The notes under the pieces were generated by a model that worked only from the letters and a program-made list of their open reading frames with translations, ran no database searches and was not told where the DNA came from. Of a DNA stretch of 15,233 nucleotides, positions 7,040-15,074 are shown piece after piece. The position numbers and the translations under genes were made by a program. Within the stretch, counting starts at the first letter, position 1; the number at the start of each line of letters is the position of its first letter. Source of the stretch: an uncultured Finegoldia sp. (GTDB lineage Bacteria; Bacillota; Clostridia; Tissierellales; Peptoniphilaceae); the NCBI RefSeq assembly GCF_900766215.1, contig NZ_CAAFUQ010000055.1, positions 1 through 15,233 of the forward strand. The letters run 5' to 3'.

Positions 7040-7792
7040 ATGGCAAACTTAGAAAGAAAAAAATACAAAAGACTCGGGATAAATTTTTTAATACTAATAG
7101 TATTTTTCGCTCAAATGCTAATGGTGGCAGGGGTCAGCCATTCAAAATCATTTGCGGAAGGAAATTATCCCCTAGCCTATATCTTAGACACATATCTATT
7201 TATTTCCTTATTGATAAATCCGATTTTAATCTCTTCTTTGGTGAAAAAAGTGATTGAAATCGAGGAAAAAAACAAGATGTGGCAGTTGCAAGTAAGTCTT
7301 GGAGAAAAAGTAAACTCTATACTCATAAATAAATTTAAAAACCTATCCCTAAAACTAGTTTTATTGCAAATAGTAGAAGCTATTGTCTTTCTCCTACTAG
7401 CAAAAAAGTCGGGTCATTTTAATATGGATACTGACATGATATTAAGATTTGCCTTGGTAAATATATCTGCCATATTAATAAATTTATTTTTTATGGGCCT
7501 ATTTATGATAATAGAAATGAAATCAAAAAGAGTCTATACCCTATCATTTATAGGAATAATAGGCGGTCTTACTGGAGTAATAACCATGCTTACATCAGAG
7601 ACTCTTGCCTTTGTAAATCCCTTTGCTTGGATGGCAAGTTTATTAAATATTTCTTATGTAAGTGAAGGAGGGAAATTTATACAGGTTCTAAATCCAATAA
7701 ATTTTTATACACCAATAATTGCCCTGATCCTTTTAATAGCCTGCCTTGGCTACTTAAAGGCAATGAAAACTTATAATATATACAAGGACTAG
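7040..7792 (+). CDS. ABC-2 type permease subunit, lantibiotic-immunity type (first)
   Basis: 250 residues, starting 1 nt after the ATPase stop, so it is probably translated by coupling; a weak GCAGG precedes the ATG. Hydrophobicity shows six membrane segments at about 14-31, 50-66, 105-121, 132-158, 165-186 and 224-242, typical of LanE/LanG or CprB/CprC permeases. A short charged cytoplasmic N-terminus (MANLERKKYKR) precedes the first helix. It should form a hetero-complex with the next permease and the ATPase. Which of the two corresponds to LanE and which to LanG cannot be settled by inspection. Confidence 0.85.
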   Translation: MANLERKKYKRLGINFLILIVFFAQMLMVAGVSHSKSFAEGNYPLAYILDTYLFISLLINPILISSLVKKVIEIEEKNKMWQLQVSLGEKVNSILINKFKNLSLKLVLLQIVEAIVFLLLAKKSGHFNMDTDMILRFALVNISAILINLFFMGLFMIIEMKSKRVYTLSFIGIIGGLTGVITMLTSETLAFVNPFAWMASLLNISYVSEGGKFIQVLNPINFYTPIIALILLIACLGYLKAMKTYNIYKD

Positions 7793-7800
7793 GAGGACTT

Positions 7801-8505
7801 ATGTTAAAATTAGAATTTAAAAAAATAAAATTTACAAATATCTTGTTGGTAAGTCTGATAATTCCCCTACTAGCTAACGCCTTTGGCCTTATAAACTTTA
7901 TGGGAAATAGGGAAACATTGACCAATGAATGGCAATCTTTGTGGACCCAGGTAAGCTTGTTTTACTTTTCGTTTTTCTACATTCCCTTAATTGCAATCGT
8001 AATAGCAAGCCTTTGGGCGACAGAACACAGAGCAGGCCTAAAATTTATTAGACTTAGCCCAAAGAAAAATATGGCCTTTGTGGGAGCAAAATTGATTTTG
8101 GCTTTTCTTATAATTTGCCTTTGCCAAATATATTTTCTGGCCCTTTTCTACCTGGGAGGAAAATATATAGGAGGATTTTCGACCATTGATTTTTCTATAT
8201 ATTTTTATTATATAGGCCTTAGCATCTTGCTTGCCCTTCCAATAATTGGGATTTTTGGAGCTCTTTCCATAAGGATAAGATCTTTTGGGATCATAGTGCT
8301 CTTATCTACAATCTTTACCATGTTTGGTTTTGCGAGCGCTTTTAGGTCTTTAAAAATTGTGGGTCTAAGCTTTTTGGCAATAGAGGCTAATAATTTAAGG
8401 TTCATAAACCCACATGATTTGGTCTTGCTGAGTGCTTTTGCCCTAGGAGAATTATTCACATTTTTGTATCTTTCTAATAAATTTTTAAAATTTGAAAATA
8501 AATAG
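7801..8505 (+). CDS. ABC-2 type permease subunit, lantibiotic-immunity type (second)
   Basis: 234 residues with six predicted membrane segments, the clearest being VSLIIPLLANAFGLINFM, YFSFFYIPLIAIVIASLW and KLILAFLIICLCQIYFLALF. ATG 7801 has an ideal AGGAGG (7791-7796) that overlaps the stop of the preceding permease. It is the last gene of the ATPase-permease-permease operon and is followed by a terminator. The order ATPase, permease, permease with a divergent two-component system matches peptide-resistance modules such as CprABC with CprRK, although there the regulators are not divergent. Confidence 0.85.
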   Translation: MLKLEFKKIKFTNILLVSLIIPLLANAFGLINFMGNRETLTNEWQSLWTQVSLFYFSFFYIPLIAIVIASLWATEHRAGLKFIRLSPKKNMAFVGAKLILAFLIICLCQIYFLALFYLGGKYIGGFSTIDFSIYFYYIGLSILLALPIIGIFGALSIRIRSFGIIVLLSTIFTMFGFASAFRSLKIVGLSFLAIEANNLRFINPHDLVLLSAFALGELFTFLYLSNKFLKFENK

Positions 8506-8553
8506 CTATGAAAAGATATTAAGAAAAAGCTAATAAATTATAATACAAATATA

Positions 8554-8600
8554 GCCCCAAATTTAAGTTTAATTCTTAATTTTGGGGCATTTATTTCTAT
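8554..8600 (+). terminator. Terminator of the peptide-resistance ABC operon
   Basis: GCCCCAAATTTAAG (8554-8567) pairs with CTTAATTTTGGGGC (8575-8588), a 14-bp stem with one mismatch, followed by a T-rich but interrupted tail. It sits about 50 nt after the last permease gene. Confidence 0.65.
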
Positions 8601-8607
8601 ATTTTTA

Positions 8608-8915
8608 TCAAATTTCTCCTATAGGAATGTCATAGAGGTCTTCGTAGAGGTAGGACTTGTCGATTCCTTTCATGAAAACTTCTCTATTGTCTATTTTATC
8701 TGTAACAGCAGATTGTAAAAATGGTTGATTTCAGGTGTTTACAACCGATATCTTCATAGCGGACAAAGCGTATTTATCGATTGTTTCCCAATCTACACAT
8801 TTTTTAGGTTTTTTTAAGAATAAATTAAGCCAATCCTATTAGTCCTGCTATTTCCCTCCCTAAAAGGATGGGCTATGTTCATTTTAACGTATTTGTATAC
8901 AATAACATCGAACAT
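8608..8915 (-). pseudogene. Fic-family protein (Fido domain AMP transferase), broken 3' part
   Basis: Read on the minus strand from 8915, the DNA encodes MFDVIVYKYVKMNIAHPF followed by REGNSRTNRI, matching the core of Fic proteins, which transfer AMP to target proteins. A frameshift near the run of seven A's after RIGLIYS leads into KKCVDWETIDKYALSAM, then an in-frame TGA, then SAVTDKIDNREVFMKGIDKS and YLYEDLYDIPIGEI ending at 8608. The last part is a well-known C-terminal signature of small Fic proteins. The active-site motif HPFREGN keeps the catalytic His but has Ser where the second Gly of GNGR is usual. The N-terminal half is missing: homology stops where the MATE fragment begins. It is clearly non-functional: truncation, at least one frameshift and one nonsense codon. 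Confidence 0.8.
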
Positions 8916-9094
8916 GGTTATGCGTGGAAATGGATTTATGAAAAAGCCATGCCTATTATGGGCCAGGAGCTCTCTTAAACATAATTCTTGATCTTATTCT
9001 AATGAAATTAATGGAGAAATATGCAATTGAAGGTGCAGCACTTGCAACTATTACAGCACAATTGGTTCAAACAATAATAACACTCCATTACTTT
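8911..9094 (+). pseudogene. MATE efflux transporter fragment, frameshifted
   Basis: On the plus strand these 184 nt match codons 156-217 (186 nt) of the intact MATE gene at 13717-15060: NMVMRGNGFMKK, then AMPIMG, then PGALLNIILDLILMKLMEK, YAIEGAALATITAQ and LVQTIITLHYF. Two single-base losses, near 8947 and around 8960, explain the length difference and break the frame. Nucleotide similarity to the intact gene is moderate (estimated by eye, well below identity), so it is a paralogue, not a recent copy. The fragment has neither start nor end of the gene. Its left edge touches the Fic remnant and its right edge reaches the stop codon of the AraC-family gene. Confidence 0.85.
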
Positions 9095-10085
9095 AATCAC
9101 AATAATCGCATTTTAAATTGAGATGTTTGCAAGCTAAATTACGGACTTCACTTGGAAGTTTTCCCTTGTATCTTTTGTAATAAATTGAAAATTTGCTATG
9201 GGATGTGTATCCAACAGATTCAGCAATTTCTTTTATAGGTAGTTCGGTATTTAAGAGAAGAGTTTCAGCTACATTCATTCTTTTTCTTTGGGTGTATTCT
9301 GTAATGCTTTGACGATATTTTTCTTTGAACAAATTTTTTAATTTCGTTCCGCTCATTTTAGATATTTTTTCAAGGGTTTCTTGATTTACATTCATGGCGA
9401 AATGATCATCTAAGAATCTTGCTACATCTTCAAGTGCTTTATTATCATCAGACTCAATTTTATATTTCTTTCTATTTAAGTAGGTATCTATTACTATACT
9501 CACCCATTCATTTGCTTTGGCTTTAAAGAAAAAATCGGCGGCAGGAGCATCCATCTTACAATTCAAGATTTCCATTGCCACTTTTTCTAGGGCCTTTGTA
9601 AGTATAATTTGATTCGTTTCAAGTAAAGATGAATAAAAAGATTCTGGATCAATATTAATGGATGATAGGTGCTTTTCCAAAAGTTTTCTTTTAAAGCCTA
9701 TGGAAACAGCAAGATAATAGCAGTTCTCATGTAATAAAAATAGGAAGTCATCTTTTATATTATCAAAATCAAGAGTACATAAAGAGTTTGCGGTAAGCGT
9801 TTGATACGGATTAAATTTTTCTCCATTTGCGCTGACTATGTAGCTTGTGTATATTGAAACATAATCTGCCATACTATACGTGCTATTTTGAACTACTTCT
9901 TCTCTGATATAAAAATCATGGACATCAATAATAAATCCATCTCCTTCATAAAACCAATACAGGCCTTCTGCGTAAGTTAAGTCTTCTTTATTCCAACAAA
10001 AAGTGTGCCCTGCACTTGAATACTTCTTATTGTTTTTACATTCATCTACTTTCATATAATCTTTTACAAAATCGTAATATGTCAT
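9093..10085 (-). CDS. AraC-family transcriptional regulator
   Basis: 330 residues. The C-terminal ~100 residues form the AraC double helix-turn-helix: first at about 235-256 (ETLEKISKMSGTKLKNLFKE), second around 283-302 (PIKEIAESVGYTSHSKFSIY) and the closing YKGKLPSEVR. The N-terminal ~200 residues have no recognisable fold by eye; in this class they usually sense a ligand such as a metal-siderophore or drug. ATG 10083-10085 is preceded by an AGGTG-type site on the minus strand. It diverges from the ABC-ABC-MATE operon, its probable target; AraC regulators beside heterodimeric ABC pairs are known for yersiniabactin-type uptake (YbtA with YbtPQ). The last 14 or so residues (ACKHLNLKCDYCD) extend beyond the usual end, and the stop codon overlaps the MATE fragment boundary, so the native 3' end may have been altered. 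Confidence 0.9.
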   Translation of the reverse strand: MTYYDFVKDYMKVDECKNNKKYSSAGHTFCWNKEDLTYAEGLYWFYEGDGFIIDVHDFYIREEVVQNSTYSMADYVSIYTSYIVSANGEKFNPYQTLTANSLCTLDFDNIKDDFLFLLHENCYYLAVSIGFKRKLLEKHLSSINIDPESFYSSLLETNQIILTKALEKVAMEILNCKMDAPAADFFFKAKANEWVSIVIDTYLNRKKYKIESDDNKALEDVARFLDDHFAMNVNQETLEKISKMSGTKLKNLFKEKYRQSITEYTQRKRMNVAETLLLNTELPIKEIAESVGYTSHSKFSIYYKRYKGKLPSEVRNLACKHLNLKCDYCD

Positions 10086-10140
10086 AATACACCTATCCCT
10101 TTTAGATAATATTCCAATTAGCCTTATTATTTTAAAACCA

Positions 10141-10170
10141 TTGTATTAGTAATTATAGCCGATGTATAAT
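10141..10170 (+). promoter_or_regulatory. Probable promoter of the ABC-ABC-MATE operon
   Basis: A perfect TATAAT at 10165-10170 is preceded at 18 nt by TTGTAT (10141-10146). It lies about 75 nt before the first ABC start and within the AraC-ABC divergent interval. The weak -35 suits an activator-dependent promoter. Confidence 0.5.
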
Positions 10171-10180
10171 AAAAATGCAA

Positions 10181-10195
10181 TGATAGCTATTATCA
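10181..10195. promoter_or_regulatory. Palindrome TGATAGCTATTATCA, candidate operator
   Basis: TGATA (10181-10185) and TATCA (10191-10195) are perfect inverted arms around GCTAT. The site begins 10 nt after the -10 box, in the 5' leader, where bound protein would affect the start of transcription. AT-rich DNA produces short palindromes by chance, so this is only a candidate. AraC proteins usually bind direct repeats, so the binder could be something else. Confidence 0.3.
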
Positions 10196-10245
10196 GCAAA
10201 GTAAATTTATACCTAAAAGGAACATCAAAGAAAGGGGAGATGATT

Positions 10246-12000
10246 ATGAAGATTTACAAAAAACTATTTGCTTATGTACAGGATAAAAAATATCTTGGAT
10301 TTTTAGCTATAGTTTTTTCTGCTATATCTGCTGTACTTACAGTATATGGATATTATTTAATCTACAAATTTCTAGATAAGTTAATAATTAATTCAAATTT
10401 ATCTGGTGCAGAGAGCTTAGCATTAAAATCTGTTATTACACTAACAATTGGAGCGGTATTTTATTTTGTTTCAGGAATGTTTTCACACATCTTGGGATTT
10501 AGGCTTGAAACAAATTTGAGGAAAAGAGGGATCGATGGTTTAGAGAAAGCTAGTTTTAGGTTCTTTGACTTGAATCCATCTGGTCAAATTAGAAAAATAA
10601 TAGATGACAACGCCGCACAGACTCATCAGGTTGTAGCTCACATGATACCTGATAGCTCTCAGGCAATAGTTACACCTATACTTGTCCTTGTACTAGGCTT
10701 TATAGTAAGTATAAGAGTTGGCATAACCTTGCTTGCTCTTACGATAATCGGCGGATTAATTTTAGGGGCAATGATGGGCGAGCAAAAATTTATGCAAATA
10801 TACCAAGAGGCCCTATCTAGACTAAGTGCTGAAACTGTTGAATACGTTAGAGGAATGCAGGTTGTAAAAATATTTAGAGCAAACGTAGAGTCCTTTAAAA
10901 GTTTTTACAAGGCGATAAAAGATTACTCGAAGTATGCTTATGATTATTCATTATCTTGTAAAAAACCTTATGTTTTGTATCAATGGTTGTTTTTTGGACT
11001 GATTGCAATTTTAATTATTCCTATAGTTTATTTTATGGCTACCTTAGGCAGCGCCAAGATGATATTACTTGAGCTTATCATGATTTTATTTTTATCGGGA
11101 GTTCTCTTTGTTTCATTCATGAGAATGATGTGGTACTCCATGTACATTTCTCAAGGCAATTATGCAGTAGATACTTTAGAGGCGCTTTACGAAGATATGC
11201 AAAAAGACAAATTGATGCATGGCAATGTCAATAATTTTAAAAACTACAATATAGAATTTGACAATGTAAGCTTTGCTTATAACGATAAAGCTGTCATTGA
11301 AAATTTATCCTTTAAATTAGAAGAAGGAAAGTCCTATGCACTAGTCGGTTCATCGGGATCAGGCAAATCGACTGTAGCAAAACTTATATCAGGTTTTTAC
11401 AATGTTAATGAAGGAAAAATAAAGATAGGTGGGATTCCAATAAGTGAATATTCTGACGAAGCCTTAATTAAAGCTATTTCCTTTGTTTTTCAAGATTCAA
11501 AATTATTCAAGAAGAGTATTTATGATAATGTTGCTTTAGCAAATAAAGATGCGACAAAAGATGACGTTATGAGAGCCTTAAAATTAGCGGGATGCGATTT
11601 GATACTAGACAAATTCCCAGAAAGAGAAAATACAGTCATAGGTTCAAAAGGAGTTTATTTATCCGGAGGAGAAAAACAAAGAATTGCAATTGCTAGAGCA
11701 ATTTTAAAGGATTCCAAAATTATTATTATGGACGAAGCATCAGCATCAATTGACCCAGATAACGAGTTTGAACTACAAAAAGCTTTCAAAAATCTTATGA
11801 AGGATAAAACAGTTATCATGATTGCACATAGGTTATCAACAATTAAAGACCTTGATGAAATACTTGTAATGAATAGTGGGAAAATTATAGAAAGAGGCTC
11901 TGACAAAAAATTAATGTCAAGAGATACAAGCTATAAGAGACTGCAAGAGATGTTTAACAGTGCGAATGAATGGAGGGTTTCAAATGAAGGAGTTTTATAA
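10246..12000 (+). CDS. ABC transporter half-molecule (permease-ATPase), first of second pair
   Basis: 584 residues from ATG 10246, which has AAAGGGGAG (10231-10239) 6-7 nt upstream; in-frame ATGs at 10162 and 10177 add a non-conserved tail and have no such site. The membrane domain spans about residues 15-310 with six segments; the ATPase domain has Walker A GSSGSGKST (368-376), Q-loop VFQD, signature LSGGEKQ (472), Walker B IIIMDEAS (Asp496, Glu497) and H-loop His528, all canonical. Its partner overlaps its 3' end by 17 nt. Together they should form a heterodimer in the membrane. The family includes siderophore importers with an exporter fold (YbtPQ, IrtAB) and multidrug exporters. The divergent AraC regulator and the trace of an ECF gene downstream favour uptake of a metal or cofactor complex, but that is inference. 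Confidence 0.93.
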   Translation: MKIYKKLFAYVQDKKYLGFLAIVFSAISAVLTVYGYYLIYKFLDKLIINSNLSGAESLALKSVITLTIGAVFYFVSGMFSHILGFRLETNLRKRGIDGLEKASFRFFDLNPSGQIRKIIDDNAAQTHQVVAHMIPDSSQAIVTPILVLVLGFIVSIRVGITLLALTIIGGLILGAMMGEQKFMQIYQEALSRLSAETVEYVRGMQVVKIFRANVESFKSFYKAIKDYSKYAYDYSLSCKKPYVLYQWLFFGLIAILIIPIVYFMATLGSAKMILLELIMILFLSGVLFVSFMRMMWYSMYISQGNYAVDTLEALYEDMQKDKLMHGNVNNFKNYNIEFDNVSFAYNDKAVIENLSFKLEEGKSYALVGSSGSGKSTVAKLISGFYNVNEGKIKIGGIPISEYSDEALIKAISFVFQDSKLFKKSIYDNVALANKDATKDDVMRALKLAGCDLILDKFPERENTVIGSKGVYLSGGEKQRIAIARAILKDSKIIIMDEASASIDPDNEFELQKAFKNLMKDKTVIMIAHRLSTIKDLDEILVMNSGKIIERGSDKKLMSRDTSYKRLQEMFNSANEWRVSNEGVL

Positions 12001-13705
12001 AAAAAGATTTGCCCTTACAGATAAGGGAGCGGGAAATTTGACTAAAGCAACACTATCCTCATTTCTTACTTATTGCATAAACATGCTTCCTGCGATATTA
12101 CTAATGATTTTTGCCCAAGAAGTCTTGGAAAATATTGATAAAAGCAATGGATTTTATATAGCATTCTCAGTTTTGACTTTAATAGCAATGTATATTTTGC
12201 TTTCTATCGAATACGATAAATTATACAGCACGACTTATCAAGAAAGTGCAGATTTAAGAATAAGAACAGCGGAGAATTTATCAAAACTACCTCTATCATA
12301 CTTTTCTAAGCATGATATATCAGACCTATCACAAACAATCATGTCTGATATTGAAGGCATAGAACATGCAATGAGCCATTCAATACCAAAAGTGGGTGGC
12401 ATGGCACTCTTCTTCCCACTAATATCCATCATGATGCTAGTTGGCAATGTCAAGATGGGTTTAGCCGTAATTATTCCAACGATTTTGAGCTTTATATTTA
12501 TACCACTATCTAAAAAACATTCAGTTAAGGGAGAGAAAGAATATTATAGGGTTTTAAGAGAAAATTCTGAAAGCTTTCAAGAAAATATCGAGATGCAAAT
12601 GGAGATCAAAGCCTATGGCTTATCAGAGGAAATGAAAGAAAACCTATATGAAAAAATGGATAAAGGTGAAAAAGTGCACTTAAAAGCAGAAATTTCAAAC
12701 ATCTTAATAATGTCCATATCTTCAATATTTAGCTTTATTTCACTTGCTGTCGTAATATTTGTTGGCGTAAATCTAATTATTAGTAAAGAGATAAGCCCTC
12801 TCTATCTTGTAGGCTATTTACTAGCGGCTATGAAGATAAAAGACTCTCTAGATGCATCTAAAGAGGGATTGATGGAGATATTTTATTTAACACCAAAGAT
12901 TGAAAGACTAAAAGAAATTCAAAATCAAGAATTACAAGAGGGCGAAGACTATAATCTACAAAAATTTGATATTAATCTAAAAGATGTTGAATTTGCATAT
13001 AATAATGATGCAAAAGTTTTAAATGGTGTAAGCTTTAAAGCTAAGCAGGGAGAGGTTACTGCTTTGGTAGGCGCAAGCGGCTGTGGTAAAACAACCATCT
13101 TGAAACTTATATCAAGACTTTATGATTATGACAAGGGAGAAATCCTAATCGACGGTAAAGATATAAAAGAAATATCAACAGAATCTCTTTTTGACAAGGT
13201 CTCAATAGTTTTCCAAGATGTAGTTCTCTTTAATCAAAGCGTTATGGAAAATATTAGAATCGGAAAGCAAAATGCAAGTGACGAAGAAGTTAAAAGGGCA
13301 GCAAAACTTGCAAACTGCACAGATTTTATAGAAAAGATGGATAAGGGTTTCGATACAGTTATTGGTGAGAACGGAGCTGAGCTATCAGGAGGAGAAAGAC
13401 AAAGGTTATCAATAGCCAGAGCCTTCTTAAAAGATGCGCCGATATTGATTTTAGATGAGATAGCAGCAAGCCTTGATGTTGACAACGAGAAAAAGATTCA
13501 AGAGTCTTTAAATAATTTAGTTAAAGATAAAACTGTTGTCATCATTTCACACAGAATGAAATCCATAGAAAATGCAGACAAGATAGTAGTTCTTAAAAAC
13601 GGAAAAGTTGAAAGCGAAGGTAAGCATGAAGAGCTTTTACAAAAATCAAAAGTTTACAAGAATTTAATAGAAAAGACAAAAATGGCAGAAGAATTTATTT
13701 ATTGA
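11984..13705 (+). CDS. ABC transporter half-molecule (permease-ATPase), second of second pair
   Basis: 573 residues from ATG 11984, with GGAGGG (11972-11977) 6 nt upstream; the longer frame from GTG 11960 would place that site inside the gene. About six membrane segments lie in residues 24-290. ATPase motifs: Walker A GASGCGKTT (363-371), Q-loop VFQD, signature LSGGERQ (467), Walker B ILILDEIAASLD (Asp491, Glu492) and H-loop His523. The residues after the catalytic Glu are Ile-Ala-Ala rather than the common Ala-Thr-Ser/Ala, a mild variant. The start lies inside the preceding ABC gene, as expected for co-translated partners. The last codons (KMAEEFIY) form one copy of the 34-bp direct repeat flanking the MATE gene. 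Confidence 0.93.
   Translation: MKEFYKKRFALTDKGAGNLTKATLSSFLTYCINMLPAILLMIFAQEVLENIDKSNGFYIAFSVLTLIAMYILLSIEYDKLYSTTYQESADLRIRTAENLSKLPLSYFSKHDISDLSQTIMSDIEGIEHAMSHSIPKVGGMALFFPLISIMMLVGNVKMGLAVIIPTILSFIFIPLSKKHSVKGEKEYYRVLRENSESFQENIEMQMEIKAYGLSEEMKENLYEKMDKGEKVHLKAEISNILIMSISSIFSFISLAVVIFVGVNLIISKEISPLYLVGYLLAAMKIKDSLDASKEGLMEIFYLTPKIERLKEIQNQELQEGEDYNLQKFDINLKDVEFAYNNDAKVLNGVSFKAKQGEVTALVGASGCGKTTILKLISRLYDYDKGEILIDGKDIKEISTESLFDKVSIVFQDVVLFNQSVMENIRIGKQNASDEEVKRAAKLANCTDFIEKMDKGFDTVIGENGAELSGGERQRLSIARAFLKDAPILILDEIAASLDVDNEKKIQESLNNLVKDKTVVIISHRMKSIENADKIVVLKNGKVESEGKHEELLQKSKVYKNLIEKTKMAEEFIY
13670..13703 (+). repeat. Left copy of 34-bp direct repeat flanking the MATE gene
   Basis: This copy is the 3' end of the ABC coding sequence (codons for EKTKMAEEFIY) and runs into its stop codon. 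It matches 15075-15108 at 31 of 34 positions, with the last 18 bases (CAGAAGAATTTATTTATT) identical. Confidence 0.85.
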
Positions 13706-13716
13706 GGCGATTAAAA

Positions 13717-15060
13717 ATGAAACAAAACATGAAAGAACAGTTGTTAACCAAGAAGCCATTGTCTTTAATGTTTCAATTATCTATACCAGCAGTAATTGGG
13801 ATGGTAGTTATAGGCCTATATCCACTTATGGATGGAATATTTGCTGGACAAATAATTGGTGAGAATGCTATGGCGGCTTGCTCAATAGCTATGCCACTTA
13901 CATTTTTTAATAATGGGATTGCAACGCTTATAGGGATAGGTTCGGCATCCATTTTATCAAGAGCCATGGGAAAAGGTGATAATGATACTATAGACAGACT
14001 TATGGGAAATCTTATCTATTGGGTTATCTTTTTTTCAACGATTATAACAATAGGAGGAATACTTCTAGGACCATATTTTTTAGATTTAGTTGGAGCAACA
14101 GGAGAAATAAAGGCATTAGGAATAAGGTATTTAAGAGTAATATTTATAGGTTCAATATTTGTAAACTTTACCCAGTCAGCTAATATGGTAATGCGTGGTG
14201 AAGGTCTTATGAAAAGAGCAATGACTATTATGGGACTTGGTGCCTTTATCAATATAGCTCTTGATCCAATACTAATGAAATTAATGGGTGATTATGCCAT
14301 TGAGGGAGCAGCTATAGCCACTGTAACAGCACAAATAATTCAAGCTGTCATTACTCTTTATTATTTTAAAAATAAAAGTGAAAATGTAAAAATAGGGAAA
14401 ATAAAAAAAGAAAAAGATATATCAAAGGAAATGTTTGGAGTAGGAGTATCAGCTATGATCATGCAAGTATTTTTCATGGTTCAGCAAACATTGCTTTATA
14501 GACAAGCTTTTAAATACGGAGGAGATCCAAATGCAATATTAATGTCAGCAACTTTGAGATTTTATGGGTTTTCATTTATACCAATTTGGGGAATGAGTCA
14601 GGGGTTACAGCCGATTATTGGCACAAACTTTGGAGCAAAACAATATAATAGAGTAAAGGAAACTATGAAGATATTTTCTATAGGAGGAACAGTACTTGCA
14701 GCAATTTTTTGGTTACCAGCACAAGTATTTTCAAAACAGTTACTTGGTTTATTTAAAGTAAGTCAGGATATAATTTCAAGCGGAGTTAATAATTTCAGAA
14801 TATTCTATTCAGTATTTATTCTTTATGGAATTATGATTATGACAATAACTTTTTTTCAAGCGATTGGGGATGGGAAAAAAGCTGGAATGATTGTAATGCT
14901 AAGGCAGTTAATACTACTTGTTCCAGCCTTACTTATATTGCCAAGAATATTTGGAGCAGGGGCTGTTTGGTGGACAGAACCAGTTGTAGATTTTACTATG
15001 ATAATGGTAGGTTTAGCAATGCAAGCCAAGGCTCTTTCAAATATGAATGTAAATAATTAA
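13717..15060 (+). CDS. MATE-family multidrug/cation efflux transporter
   Basis: 447 residues from ATG 13717, with GAGG (13704-13707) 9 nt upstream; TTG 13702 is in frame but overlaps the previous stop. The protein is hydrophobic throughout with about 12 membrane segments. The opening (LSLMFQLSIPAVIGMVVIGL), the repeated polar/glycine positions (DGIFAGQIIG; NMVMRGEGLMKRAMTIMG; DPILMKLMG) and the second-half counterpart (PIWGMSQGLQPIIGTNFGA) are typical of the MepA-like branch. MATE pumps expel cationic drugs in exchange for Na+ or H+. It lies 11 nt after the ABC gene, presumably in the same transcript. A direct repeat flanks it, and a paralogous fragment lies at 8911-9094, so MATE genes have been inserted and lost around this locus. 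Substrate is unknown. Confidence 0.93.
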   Translation: MKQNMKEQLLTKKPLSLMFQLSIPAVIGMVVIGLYPLMDGIFAGQIIGENAMAACSIAMPLTFFNNGIATLIGIGSASILSRAMGKGDNDTIDRLMGNLIYWVIFFSTIITIGGILLGPYFLDLVGATGEIKALGIRYLRVIFIGSIFVNFTQSANMVMRGEGLMKRAMTIMGLGAFINIALDPILMKLMGDYAIEGAAIATVTAQIIQAVITLYYFKNKSENVKIGKIKKEKDISKEMFGVGVSAMIMQVFFMVQQTLLYRQAFKYGGDPNAILMSATLRFYGFSFIPIWGMSQGLQPIIGTNFGAKQYNRVKETMKIFSIGGTVLAAIFWLPAQVFSKQLLGLFKVSQDIISSGVNNFRIFYSVFILYGIMIMTITFFQAIGDGKKAGMIVMLRQLILLVPALLILPRIFGAGAVWWTEPVVDFTMIMVGLAMQAKALSNMNVNN

Positions 15061-15074
15061 AAATAAAATAATGA

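Noticed and set aside
10162..10245. 28-residue N-terminal extension of the first ABC protein
   Set aside because: The region contains the -10 box and the ribosome site, so it is leader rather than coding.
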